DNA from: Phoronis ovalis
Lineage: Eukaryota; Phoronida; Phoronidae
Length of the DNA stretch: 12,400 nt
Assembly: GCA_028565635.1 (NCBI GenBank)
Contig: JAOXYB010045448.1
Location: 1-12,400 of the forward strand
Reading direction: 5' to 3'
Shown: piece after piece, positions 1-8,429 of the stretch
Layout: every line of letters starts with the position of its first letter
Position numbering within the stretch: position 1 is the first letter of the stretch
Program-made: the position numbers and the translations under genes
Notes under the pieces: model-generated
Seen by the model: the letters and a program-made list of their open reading frames with translations, nothing else
Databases searched by the model: none
Told to the model about the DNA's origin: nothing

Positions 1-95
1 TTGAAGGTATAAAAAGTGGCACAATGTATCATGGCAAAAAAGAGTCCCAAAATGCACCAGATTGCAGGAAATCACATAAAATATTAAAAACATTT

Positions 96-116
96 TCCGG
101 GGAGCATGCCCCCGGA
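96..116. repeat. short G+C-rich hairpin inside repeat copy 1
   Basis: TCCGGGG at 96-102 pairs with CCCCGGA at 110-116 around the 7-nt loop AGCATGC. It lies in the segment missing from the second copy, so it may mark an insertion, or a deletion in the other copy. Confidence 0.6.
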
Positions 117-348
117 CCTCCCTAGTTTCGCTTCGCGCCCTGCGGGCAATATATACAGGAGTTGCAATCTATACATTAAAGAAGTTTGAAGGTATAAAAA
201 GTGGCACAATTTAACATGTCAAAAAAGAGTCCCAAAATGCACCAGATTGCAGGAAATCACATGAAATATTTAAAAAGTTTGGCTTCGCACCCTGCGGGCG
301 CTCGCTTGTCGGAGGAGGGGGTCATATTTGTTTTGCATGCTCTTAGGG

Positions 349-374
349 GGGTTTGCAATTTTTTTGGCAAACCC
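349..374. repeat. hairpin around a T-rich loop in repeat tail
   Basis: GGGTTTGC (349-356) and GCAAACCC (367-374) are perfect inverted 8-mers separated by a 10-nt, mostly T loop. It lies in the unique right part of the left-edge repeat. Confidence 0.55.
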
Positions 375-488
375 TGGAGTGGTGTTTGGATTTTTTTGTG
401 CACCATGTTTTTGAAATGCACCAACCCCCCCCCTGTGGTAATTTCTGACCAGTCCCTGAAGGTACTGAGAAGAATGGTGTCAGAATGA

Positions 489-3400
489 ATTTATTATCAG
501 TCAGTTTCATATAGTTCTAACGAAAAGAGGCATGTAGATATAACATAAGTTTATTTTGTTACAAAATTTAAAATTTTAGTTTACAATCCCGCAAAAGTTT
601 GGCACATGAGGAAAAACATCTAAAGACAACTCTAGTTGACACATTTTAATAAACCGCTATGGCATTGGTCAAGTAACTGGATGAAGGTTCTTACTCAACA
701 TTATTATCTAGAACGTCACTTACTCCAAGTAAAATTCAGCTAACATTTTTTAATGTAATCTACGTAAATAACTAATCAGTTAAATCAGAAAGAAAATATT
801 TTTTGTTATTACATTCCACGTACACATAGACTGTCAGGGTCCAGCTCTTTGATAAAACGATTTACATAATGAAACTATGAAATAGAAAATAAGTTAAAAT
901 AATTTACTCCTTCGAGTTTTCAAAGAGCCTCTTTCTTTAGTTATGGGATTAAAGTTATCTTCAACAAATAACGCAGGGATGAATGAGATCCTTTGCAGCG
1001 TATATGAACTTGCGTGTATAACAATTACATCACACCTGGGTATCCAGTATATGCTTTATCTTCACGACGGCGAGTCATAGGTCAAGTTTTTATGTTCGTA
1101 CGTGCATCTTACGAGGTCGAATAGATTCTTTAACTTTAACCTCGTGTTTATCTTCAAATTGTTTTAATCTTCTGTAAATCAAAAGAAAAATCTGAAAACC
1201 GTTCTTCTCGTGTTTATCCTTCGTTTAATCGTGTTTTCTGTGTTTCCCAAACTTACTCTGTTAAATCCACACCAGATCATTGTTAACTTTACCTAGTAAA
1301 ACAGAAAAGGCAGTTTGTTTTGTGTTGCTACACTTTATTGTAAGGCTGTTACTGTGCAAATTATCGCCCTCCAGAGAGTCTGCTGTTGATTTTGCGTTTA
1401 GCCCGAATAGATAGACTAACTAATTAAATGCAAAACCAACAACGAATCCCCTAGAGGGGGGGACAAGCCTGTTACACACACTGCCGATGGCTTAAGCATT
1501 CAAATCATGCACCCACCAGTACCGCAATTCAACCATAAATTAATGCAGATAAAGTTGTATTCGTGAATATGTTCTACATTTAGACGAATACGGCTGTTTG
1601 TCAAGAGAACAAGTTACCGCCTACAACTATTTATACATTCTATAAAATTAATTCATATAAGGACATAAGGCACAATCAGTTTCATTTCCTGCGTACAAAC
1701 ATGATCCTTCACACTCCATTAGCGCAAGGAAGCATTAACCTGGACTTCTGATTTTACATAATCTACTAAAACGGTCTTTAATTAGCTTAATTGGCTTAAT
1801 TAATGAGTTAAAACATATCTTAGTCAGTAATAAGGAAGCACCTGTGATTTCAAGCATCAAAATGTTCATCCTTTAATTGATATGTTACCCCCATGGCATA
1901 GGAGTCAGAATACTATTTATGACAAAATCGGTGCTTTTAGGAAAGGATCTCTGGTTTTGCCGAATTCAAAATCTTCTAGTGGGTTTAAACATTTAGTCTT
2001 AAGACCGTTAAAAAGATATGGAGAGCTGTAATTTCATTAGCTGATTAGGTTTATGAATTTTGACAGGAAATACCTCGAAGGGTTAAACTATAGAGACTAC
2101 ATTACAAATTCTATTTTCTAAGTGCATGTGAAAGTTCGTACATTTTATATATCTTTGTACTGAACTGCGGAGCGTTTTCTTAGGAAATTGTAGTGAAATC
2201 CAAATTATATCAAGGAGGTGACAACCTCACATTGAATCTCAACTAGTCTCAACTTTAATAATGAAAATCGATGTACAGGAACGAGTGTAGCTTTATCACT
2301 AAGTTGCATTTCAGTTTGATATTATTTTTTTTTAAATTCTTTCGAGAAAAAATATCTGCTTTGTGGACATGAAGCATATCTCTGCATACCAGTATACTAC
2401 CCGAGAGGCTACCTATCAATTATCTCAGACCCTCTAAACGAGATTGACGCGTGTTTTGATTAAAAATACACAGGTGCTTTCTTACAGAGAAAACGTAATA
2501 TTTCAAGACATCAGAGATCTGTCATTGCTGTAGACACTAGCGTCTATAACTTAACAAAATACCAACAACAGGTTTAGTAAAAATATTCAAATTCACTTTA
2601 CAATTTTTTAATTAACACTCACTCAAAAGATAACTAAATGATTGTGCATTATCTATAATGTCGTATTTTCAATTATTCGTACAAAGTAAATTTCAGTATT
2701 CTAACAACTAATATAAGATTGGACGCAAAACGATTTTCTTTTAACATGTAATGTTTACTTCATAACAGCATTCATGTTCTGCAAAATTTGTTACTTCTAT
2801 TTCATACCCTTTGAAGTTCTTTATGAACACAGTTGGTTGAATAGTTTTGAACAAATACGAAAGAGAATGATGTTATGACGTTCGGCATTTTACACTACAA
2901 GATACTTCTATCTCTACCTATATAAAATCTCATATAAACCAAACACCCAGTAGTTAAATACACTAATTAAGCGACTATATATTGCAGTATCAAGGAAGCT
3001 TTATCAGTTCCAAAATTACATTGCAAGAACAGTCCTTATCTCTTAAAGTCTATCTTACCATGTTTACGAACATAAGAGTAAAATAAATAGTTGATACCTA
3101 AAACATAGAACGCATATAAAACCTCATTATACCTTTTACATTGTAAGAGTCATGAAACGGTGATAAAGATATGGCCCAGGTGTTTAAGATGTTCACGATT
3201 GTATGTATTTTTCGTGCGGTTACTCAGGTTGAAATTTTATAATGGTATAACTTTTTTATTTTAGTTTTAGCCCGGTACTTCCTCCGCTTCAAAGGCACCT
3301 AATGTTTGAAGATAGTTGTTAACAACTGTTTTATGAGTTCTTTTACAAGCATACTAATAAAAATAAATTGTAAAAACAAACACGGAATTAAAATGTTTCG

Positions 3401-3590
3401 AATCGAAGGAAAAAAGGAAATTTTAAGTTTTAAGCAGAACATTACCTTGATCGATGTACCTTTGACATATTTAAGGATGCCATTTCATTTTATTTTTATG
3501 GAGGTTGACCTATAATTTGGCTATGTTATAGGACAGGTAAAACAAAATGTATACACGAATATTATATATACTAACTGGTACTTTTCTGAT
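489..3590. other. A+T-rich intergenic region, no gene recognised
   Basis: This region is dense in stop codons in all frames. It holds only small local structure: an imperfect direct repeat (CTCGTGTTTATC at 1141-1152 and again at 1207-1218), a CCCC/GGGG mini-hairpin near 1449, repeated TTAATTGGCTTAATTAA-type text near 1780-1800, a T9 run near 2325, and a 14-bp palindrome at 3314-3327. An open frame of 69 codons at 3306-3515 has no recognisable features. It is the region downstream of twist. Confidence 0.7.
3314..3327. repeat. perfect 14-bp palindrome AGTTGTTAACAACT
   Basis: Both halves match exactly around the central GTTAAC. It contains two inverted AACAAC half-sites and overlaps a CAACTG E-box. 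It could be a dimeric factor site or chance. Confidence 0.5.
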
Positions 3591-3594
3591 CTTA

Positions 3595-3743
3595 AAATTA
3601 AATTGGGGATTTTATTGGTCATCTTAATGCAAGCCAGCACATATTCTATTTAATTAGATATTTTTTAACTGAATGTTATCATATTTTCTTTCATTTTGTA
3701 AGGACAACACATGCAGTAGCTAGGTGTACACTACAAGTGTATC
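3595..3743 (-). other. twist: candidate noncoding last exon of twist
   Basis: This is the inferred terminal exon. It starts after the pyrimidine-rich acceptor at 3744 (GATACACTTGTAGTG...) and runs to a cleavage point I can only place roughly, 15-20 nt past AATAAA at 3616-3611. No open frame of interest is present, as expected for 3' UTR. Only transcript data would fix the end. Confidence 0.4.
3611..3616 (-). terminator. candidate polyadenylation signal AATAAA
   Basis: The canonical hexamer AATAAA on the minus strand (TTTATT on plus) lies 127 nt into the proposed last exon. A T/GT-rich stretch follows further downstream near 3540-3570. AATAAA is common in such A+T-rich DNA, so position relative to the predicted exon is the main support. 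Confidence 0.4.
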
Positions 3744-4579
3744 CTGAAATATGAAATAAAATCCTTGTTCGTCAAAACATTGCTTTATTTTAAATATATA
3801 ACACTATGGTGGAAATGTGTACTATAGTACTATAAGTATCTTGCGGGATTAACCAACCAACTGGTCTGTTTATAAGGTTGCTTTACTATTTCGCCGCATG
3901 CATGTGCAATGTACGACTTTTCCCCCTCATGCTGGTGGGAATATGCATGCGTTTTTTCCTACCACAAACTCAGATGGTGAGAACCTAAATTCCAGTACGA
4001 CAAAATTATAATATGGTCCAACAGGTTTCTGCACACATACTCAGCATGGTTTTGATATAATCAGAACTTCTTAATAAAATCACATTACAGCTGTTTGATG
4101 ATGTGGGACTCACCGATTTCCGCAGAACATCAGAAATGCGTATTCCTAAACTAGGATTTTTATTGTCTAAAATTATCTTAAGATATAATGAAATTCGTAT
4201 ATTTCAAATCTAAAATTTGTTTTGAATATGTTATGATCAGTTTTAAGATAGTTCCCGGTGCTTGGCAAACCCTCTAACATCTGTATTTATCACTATAAGA
4301 CAACCTAGTTTGTTTAAATTCAAATTATAATTTTAAAATTCAAGTTACATTTTAATTTACACCTGCTGTTGTAATTCGTTACAACGTTGAAAAAGAATAC
4401 CTAAGACACGACCTCAATACCATAACTTAATCATATTTAGTTCATAATTGCTATATAATTAAAATTCAGAGTCAGTTTCGCTCCTTTTCTAAACTGCTAA
4501 TTTTTAGCCTCATGTGAAATAAAAACTGAGTATGTGAAGATTTAATTTATCATTCACAGTTGACCCCCGTTTCACTTAC
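3744..4579 (-). other. twist: probable 3' UTR intron of twist (836 bp)
   Basis: Only 42 nt past the stop codon the minus strand reads AATTG|GTAAGTGAA, a consensus 5' splice site with GT at 4579-4578. The best matching acceptor downstream is TTTTATTTCATATTTCAG|GATAC, with AG ending at 3744. The intron holds a G+C-richer block at about 3891-3965 with a pair of inverted CGCATGCAT elements, and a CAGATG E-box at 3971-3976. The donor is convincing; the acceptor is chosen among several weaker ones (for example near 3572 and 4087). If the intron were retained, an AATAAA at 4164-4159 could end the transcript instead. Confidence 0.6.
3891..3965. promoter_or_regulatory. G+C-richer block with inverted CGCATGCAT pair
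   Basis: CGCATGCAT at 3895-3903 and its reverse complement ATGCATGCG at 3943-3951 flank a segment with CATGTG and CCCCCTCATGCTGGTGGGAA. Local composition stands out from the flanking DNA. It lies inside the proposed 3' UTR intron of twist. A cis-regulatory role is inference only. Confidence 0.3.
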
Positions 4580-4621
4580 CAATTTGTATAACAATGTTCA
4601 ATATTGGAGTCTCTTCAATTC

Positions 4622-4977
4622 TCAGTGGGCATTCATTGACCAAGCCCCTTCCATCCGCCAGACAGAGAAAGCGTAACTTAACCGTTCATGCGCAACATAA
4701 CTACAACTCGCCATTTTGGCCTCTGCATCGTCACTCCTTAAAACTTGATATAAGAAGTCAATATACCTTGCTGCGAGCTTTAATGTTTGTATTTTGCTAA
4801 GTTTATCTGAAGGTAACGTTGGTATTATTTTACGTAATTGTGTAAAAGCGTCATTTAACGACTGGGTACGTTGACGTTCTCTTACGTTAGCCATTACTCT
4901 TTGGTTCTGTATATCGTCGAAGTTTTGAGGTGGTTTATTTCTTTTGATTTTTCTTTGAGTATCGGATCCGGAAGCAC
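4622..4977 (-). other. twist: twist coding exon 2 (bHLH + WR motif)
   Basis: This exon encodes residues 69-186, which include the whole bHLH domain and the C-terminal WR motif. Its 5' edge is set by the acceptor TTTTTAG|GTGCTTCC (AG at 4979-4978). Reading on from the phase-1 donor of exon 1 restores GGT GCT TCC, that is G-A-S. Translation stays open through [20 protein letters not shown] into [11 protein letters not shown] and ends in SMNAH and a stop at 4624-4622. An AUG at 4894 (M97) lies inside the basic region and is a conserved internal Met of Twist, not the start. The opposite-strand reading frame at 4594-4800 is a shadow of this exon. Confidence 0.96.
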
Positions 4978-6115
4978 CTAAAAATTAAAAAGAAAATAAA
5001 TAAATTATAATTTAGTCAAGAATTTTATTGTAATTTTTTAATAATATCAATTATTTTCCTACTTTTAAAACTGTCCACAAGTAGTATTTTAATAATATTA
5101 ATTAATATTATATTTTCTCTGATACGTATTGTCTCCTAATATCAATAAGACGGAGATAATCCATTAACAATTATTGGACGATACGGATAGAATTATTTTT
5201 GTCTAATTTATTTAATAACTATAAAGCGAATTTTTTTAGCACTCTCGTACTTACAATAGTTAAACTGTGTTAAAAAAAGTATTTTTTTAAAGTTTTACTG
5301 ACATGACCTATTTCGAACAAGACTGATATTTGCCAAATTATAATTAGCAACTTTCATTCAGTACTCCACTTCTACGATTCTTACAGTGCCGGGGAACAAT
5401 TTAAGTTTAATATAATAATCCTCACGGATTTGTTCAGAATTAAACATGACACAACTGACAAAAACAACAGACTAGTTTCTGTTTGTCAACAATTGTGATA
5501 TTTCTTTGTACCAATTAAAAAATTGATTTTATACGTGTTCGTTAAAACTGCTTGCAACGCATATAACTTTTCATAATAATAGCGAAAGTGTTAAAATGTA
5601 TATTTGGCACTTGTTTTAACTTGCAAAGCAATATACTTATCCCATAAACAAATTTCATAAAATTAGAAATTTGGCATTTAGCATGTCTATAAGACTAAGG
5701 CGATTATCAAGGTGACCTGTTAAGTCTGGAGTTCAGGCTACAGATGGATTTATAAAATTTAATTTCTGCAAGTTTATTCATGTGGATAGTTACAAAAAAT
5801 GTATAAAGTGTAAAGAAATAATTTAAGACAATTGTCAACAATTTAAAAAGAAAATTGTGAATCTTTGGAATTAGGGGTCAGTCTATCTGTTTTAGTGTCC
5901 GTTTACTCACCAAAACTGCCTTGACTTGAACAATCGGAATCTTCACCTGTAAATGCTCTTTTCCTCGCTAATCTTCTGTCTTCAGAATCTTCGTCTTCAG
6001 ATGTGATATTTTCGTGTTCGGCTGGGCTGTTATGTGATTGTTGTTGCAGAAGTAAAGTCTCCGGGATCATTTTGTTTTGAAACCAAGACTTAGAATCCTC
6101 TCCTATCTCGCACAT
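4622..6115 (-). CDS. twist: Twist family bHLH transcription factor (two coding exons)
   Basis: Coding sequence joins 6115..5911 to 4977..4622, giving 186 residues plus stop. Twist is a nuclear bHLH factor that dimerises (classically with E/Daughterless proteins) and binds CANNTG E-boxes to control mesoderm and mesenchyme genes. Visible in order: short QQQ run (24-26); acidic SEDEDSED patch (39-46); basic RLARKR (48-53) and RKIKRNK (77-83), matching the two nuclear-localisation stretches of Twist proteins; [11 protein letters not shown] lead-in (85-95); basic region R95-T106 with DNA-contacting E102 and R105; helix 1 (107-120), loop (121-127), helix 2 (128-148); [11 protein letters not shown] linker; WR motif [14 protein letters not shown] (168-181). 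T106 and S108 correspond to the conserved helix-1 phospho-sites of vertebrate Twist. The protein is between TWIST2 and TWIST1 in length. ATG 6115 is the first in-frame AUG after a TGA at about 6222; ATG 6070 has a better -3 A and would give 171 residues. The family call is very secure; the exact start is not. Confidence 0.95.
4978..5910 (-). other. twist: twist intron between coding exons (phase 1, 933 bp)
   Basis: Donor GTGAGT occupies 5910-5905 and acceptor TTTTTAG ends at 4978. The intron falls 28 codons upstream of M97 in the basic region, inside the fast-evolving N-terminal part. The interior is A+T-rich with no open frame of note. It contains one CAGATG E-box (5741-5746), a Twist-type site, and a 20-bp perfect A/T palindrome (5092-5111). 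The joined reading frame across it is the main evidence. Confidence 0.9.
5092..5111. repeat. 20-bp perfect A/T palindrome in twist intron
   Basis: ATAATATTAA/TTAATATTAT reads identically on both strands and contains central TTAATTAA. It may be a homeodomain-type site pair or simply low-complexity sequence. Confidence 0.5.
5911..6115 (-). other. twist: twist coding exon 1 (N-terminal region)
   Basis: This exon encodes residues 1-68 plus the first base of codon 69. It ends ...AGT TTT G|GTGAGTAAAC, a strong GT donor at 5910. The N-terminus is low in recognisable domains: a QQQ run, a Ser/Glu/Asp-rich acidic stretch, then RLARKR just before a Ser-rich segment. Twist N-termini diverge quickly, so assignment rests on the exact phase match to exon 2 and on the acidic-then-basic order. 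The frame stays open upstream of the ATG to about 6222 but holds no other AUG. A TTG at 6172 in frame is not a plausible start in an animal gene. Confidence 0.85.
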
Positions 6116-6656
6116 GAGCCGCTTCAAAATAGAACGCGCTCTGCTCTGTACTATCCGTCTCGTTTGTGTCAATTTTTTAGAATTCTGCGCGTACTGGAAA
6201 TGGGTTAATTTAATATCTCACTCTGTCAATAACACCAAAATATCCGACAGATCTGTAAATACGTTAAGTTTCTTGCTCTAGTTTAGTAATTCAATTTTAA
6301 TTTTCCCCGAGGTTAGACCTTAAGAAATCATGTCCAGTCTTAACGTCTCCAAATAAGTTAAGTCGACTTTCTTGACTCTTCACATAGAACCTGGAAAAGG
6401 GAATAATATATAAATACTTATATATTCTAGTTAAACTGCGAAAATTTAAAATAGTGAAATTGTACTGAAGATAATAACGTTGTTTGTACAATAATCATGA
6501 ACTTTAGTAAATTTCTAAAATAAATTAACCGTACACAGACTACACAAAGCCGACTCTGTGAAAGAGTGTGTGGATGTCACACTGTTCCTGTGTTGATCTT
6601 CTACTTTCCAGAAAACACACATTTCCGCCCCCTTATGTTTCGCATAACAAACCGAG

Positions 6657-6687
6657 TGAAACTAAAGATGATGGTTCACACTTTATA
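6657..6687 (-). promoter_or_regulatory. candidate twist core promoter (TATA + Inr)
   Basis: On the minus strand TATAAAG lies at 6687-6681. Exactly 30 nt downstream an initiator-like TTCACTC places a possible +1 A at 6657. The distance is the normal TATA-to-start spacing. The resulting leader to ATG 6115 would be 542 nt unspliced and would carry upstream AUGs, including a 35-codon upstream frame beginning near 6622. This makes the model less certain, or implies translational control or a 5' intron. Confidence 0.3.
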
Positions 6688-7890
6688 ACTTAGTTAATCA
6701 GTGGGCATAATTAGTTATAACGAATTTTATTAAACCACACAAATAACTGTACAGTTACTCGATTGTTTAGGTCTCGAAATGACAAGCAACCTTCAGAAGA
6801 TAAGGAATCATATTAAAGTTCATGAAAATTATTTTGCGGCATTGTTTATTTACAACAGAATAAATCGTATCGTGATTCGTAAAATATTAACTGACATAAA
6901 GTAAATAAGATTTTATTCGAAATAAGTTCTGATAATGGACTTACAATAACATTAATTTGAAATTAAAATTTAGATAACATCTACACCATCACTTTAACTG
7001 GTATTAGGAAAATATCGCATGTAATACAAGGCAAATTTATAATATATATAATCATTAACCAGTACGATTCTATTCTAAACTCTGACAAAAGTTTTCCCTT
7101 GCATAGTAGAGCCTGTAACCAGTGTAACCGAAGCAGCAAACTTAAATGATATTGTTTCATGCTTACCTCAAGTCATATAATGTAGGCAGATATATCGTAA
7201 CATCTTGAAGCAACAAGAGCAAATTTGAAAGGTCACTGCGGGTTGAGAACGACGTTTTAATTCTTTTCACAAAAGTGCAGCCGTGGTACGCAAACAACCG
7301 AACATAATCTAAGAAACTAGCTGTCGAACTTGGAATAAGTATGAACCGTTCACGTTAAATTTTAGGGGTAATAATTGATTTCTCTGAAATTAATGATATT
7401 TAGTTTGCAACGTAAACACTTAGTTTTTAAGAAATACCAAAAAATGTACTCTAACTGACAATTTTAATATATTGTTGGGATTAATATAATTTAGTTTCGT
7501 TGAACATATATGTTAACATGTTTATTTTTAGGGTCTCCCTTCAATTGTTTGTATCGCTCATCACTATCCAGCAGTTTTAAACTGTAAGATGATATAGTTA
7601 TTTCAGTTTATATTAAACTGTCAATTATCTTCAAAAATGGGCGTGTTTGACAATTATAGATGTTTTTTCCATTTGTTACTTTTTGAAAAGTATAGACCCG
7701 GGTCATATATGCCAATAGTGGTAGGTGATTATGCTCAATCGTGTTTCTCTATTGTCACTATTTTTGATTCATTGTTTTCTATTTATCATTAATAGTATCT
7801 AATTGATATCACGATTATTATTAAAATAATAAATTTATTCTTGAACTTGATAGGACTTTTATAATGTATTGCAAAACAAGTTGTCACTTG
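6688..7890. other. upstream flank of twist, no coding gene seen
   Basis: The region is A+T-rich with frequent stops. Apart from the candidate donor at 7166 it holds a modestly G+C-richer patch at about 7230-7310 and a perfect GACCCGGGTC palindrome at 7695-7704. It may contain a 5' leader exon and proximal regulatory DNA of twist, but nothing beyond the donor can be defined. Confidence 0.5.
7157..7175 (-). other. candidate 5' UTR splice donor upstream of twist
   Basis: The minus strand reads GACTTGAG|GTAAGCATG, with GT at 7166-7165, a near-consensus donor. Matching acceptors lie upstream of the coding ATG: CCCTTTTCCAG (AG at 6392-6391), ATTTACAG near 6252, and CCATTTCCAG (AG at 6195-6194). 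A spliced leader exon upstream of 7167 is therefore possible and would compete with the TATA-based start at 6657. The exon's own 5' end is not visible. Confidence 0.25.
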
Positions 7891-7902
7891 CAATAAGAAC
7901 TT

Positions 7903-7968
7903 CCGCCAATCAGCAATGACTAATGAGCCACGTGACTAAACGCAGGAACACGCATATATATATATATA
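7903..7968. promoter_or_regulatory. CCAAT / CACGTG / TATA cluster
   Basis: CCGCCAATCAGC (CCAAT at 7906-7910, good NF-Y-type context), TGACTAA at 7917-7923, the E-box CACGTG at 7929-7934 and an alternating AT run at 7954-7968 lie within 66 bp. The order and spacing resemble a plus-strand promoter, yet no convincing gene lies downstream to the right. Alternatively it is a distal element of the minus-strand twist gene. Motif evidence only. Confidence 0.3.
7954..7968. repeat. (AT)n microsatellite, 15 nt
   Basis: An uninterrupted alternating A/T tract of 15 nt. It could double as a TATA element. Confidence 0.7.
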
Positions 7969-8170
7969 GGTTATAAAAAACATGTACCGTATTTTTTAAT
8001 GATGTTGAAGAAATCATTGAACTGCGTACAGGCTAATAAAAGTTAACCAAATTTGAAAAGCTGCTGAAACTACAGCTTACTATAATTGAAATGTACATAA
8101 TTTCACTCCTGGATTTAGACTGATTTATAGTTTTCCCGGATACCTTTATGGTTTTCTCCAATCCGTGAGC

Positions 8171-8182
8171 TTTCTTTCTTTC
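8171..8182. repeat. (TTTC)3 simple repeat
   Basis: Three exact TTTC units in a row. Of no evident function. Confidence 0.6.
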
Positions 8183-8202
8183 TACACAATTTCGGCAAAC
8201 AA

Positions 8203-8422
8203 TAACCCCGGGGCCATAACCAGAGATGACAGTACTTTGTGGGCATAATAACTTCCGTCAAATGTCAAAATATTTAGTAGTGTTAATTTTCGCACTGTTT
8301 AATCGTTAAATATACAAAATTATTTGGCTGAGATGTCTGCTCGAGGTTTGCAGGCGTTTAGGAAGTTAATCTGGTGCAAAATGTAGAGGCGAAGAAATTA
8401 CCAGAGAAGTATCCCGGGGTTA
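8203..8422. repeat. 220-bp interval bounded by inverted TAACCCCGGG arms
   Basis: TAACCCCGGG at 8203-8212 and CCCGGGGTTA at 8413-8422 are perfect inverted 10-mers. Just inside the left arm and just before the right arm lie the direct words AACCAGAGATG and TACCAGAGAAG. The layout could be a small nonautonomous element, but no target-site duplication is clear and the arms are short. Confidence 0.25.
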
Positions 8423-8429
8423 AATCTGG

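Larger units (their letters stand above)
1..480. repeat. G+C-richer interspersed repeat with internal duplication
   Basis: Positions 1-85 and 186-270 match at 81 of 85 bases without gaps, a 185-bp spacing. A second shared block follows: 124-147 and 276-299 match at 22 of 24 bases (AGTTT...CTTCGC.CCCTGCGGGC), so the second copy is 33 nt shorter between the blocks. The extra part of copy 1 holds a hairpin (TCCGGGG/CCCCGGA, 96-102 and 110-116). Copy 2 runs into an unshared tail with another hairpin (GGGTTTGC/GCAAACCC, 349-356 and 367-374) and a C9 run near 426. The composition contrasts sharply with the A+T-rich surroundings. It is a probable dispersed repeat or mobile-element fragment of unknown family, cut by the left window edge. 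The 95-codon open frame across it (201-488) has no recognisable domain and I do not call it a gene. Confidence 0.75.

Noticed and set aside
201-488. 95-codon plus-strand open frame in the left-edge repeat
   Set aside because: It lies in repeat DNA, its first part is duplicated text also present at 16-85, and it has no recognisable domain. An open frame here is a by-product of local G+C richness.
4594-4800. 68-codon plus-strand open frame opposite twist exon 2
   Set aside because: It is antisense to the highly conserved bHLH/WR coding exon and is fully explained as a shadow.
6116-6172. Extending Twist upstream to the in-frame TTG at 6172
   Set aside because: Animal genes rarely start at TTG, and the extra 19 residues show no similarity I recognise to Twist N-termini. 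The first AUG at 6115 is the simpler start.
6297-6491. 64-codon minus-strand frame upstream of twist
   Set aside because: It overlaps the likely leader or intron, has Tyr/Lys/Ile-rich A+T-driven composition, does not join the twist frame, and a good splice acceptor cuts through it at 6391.
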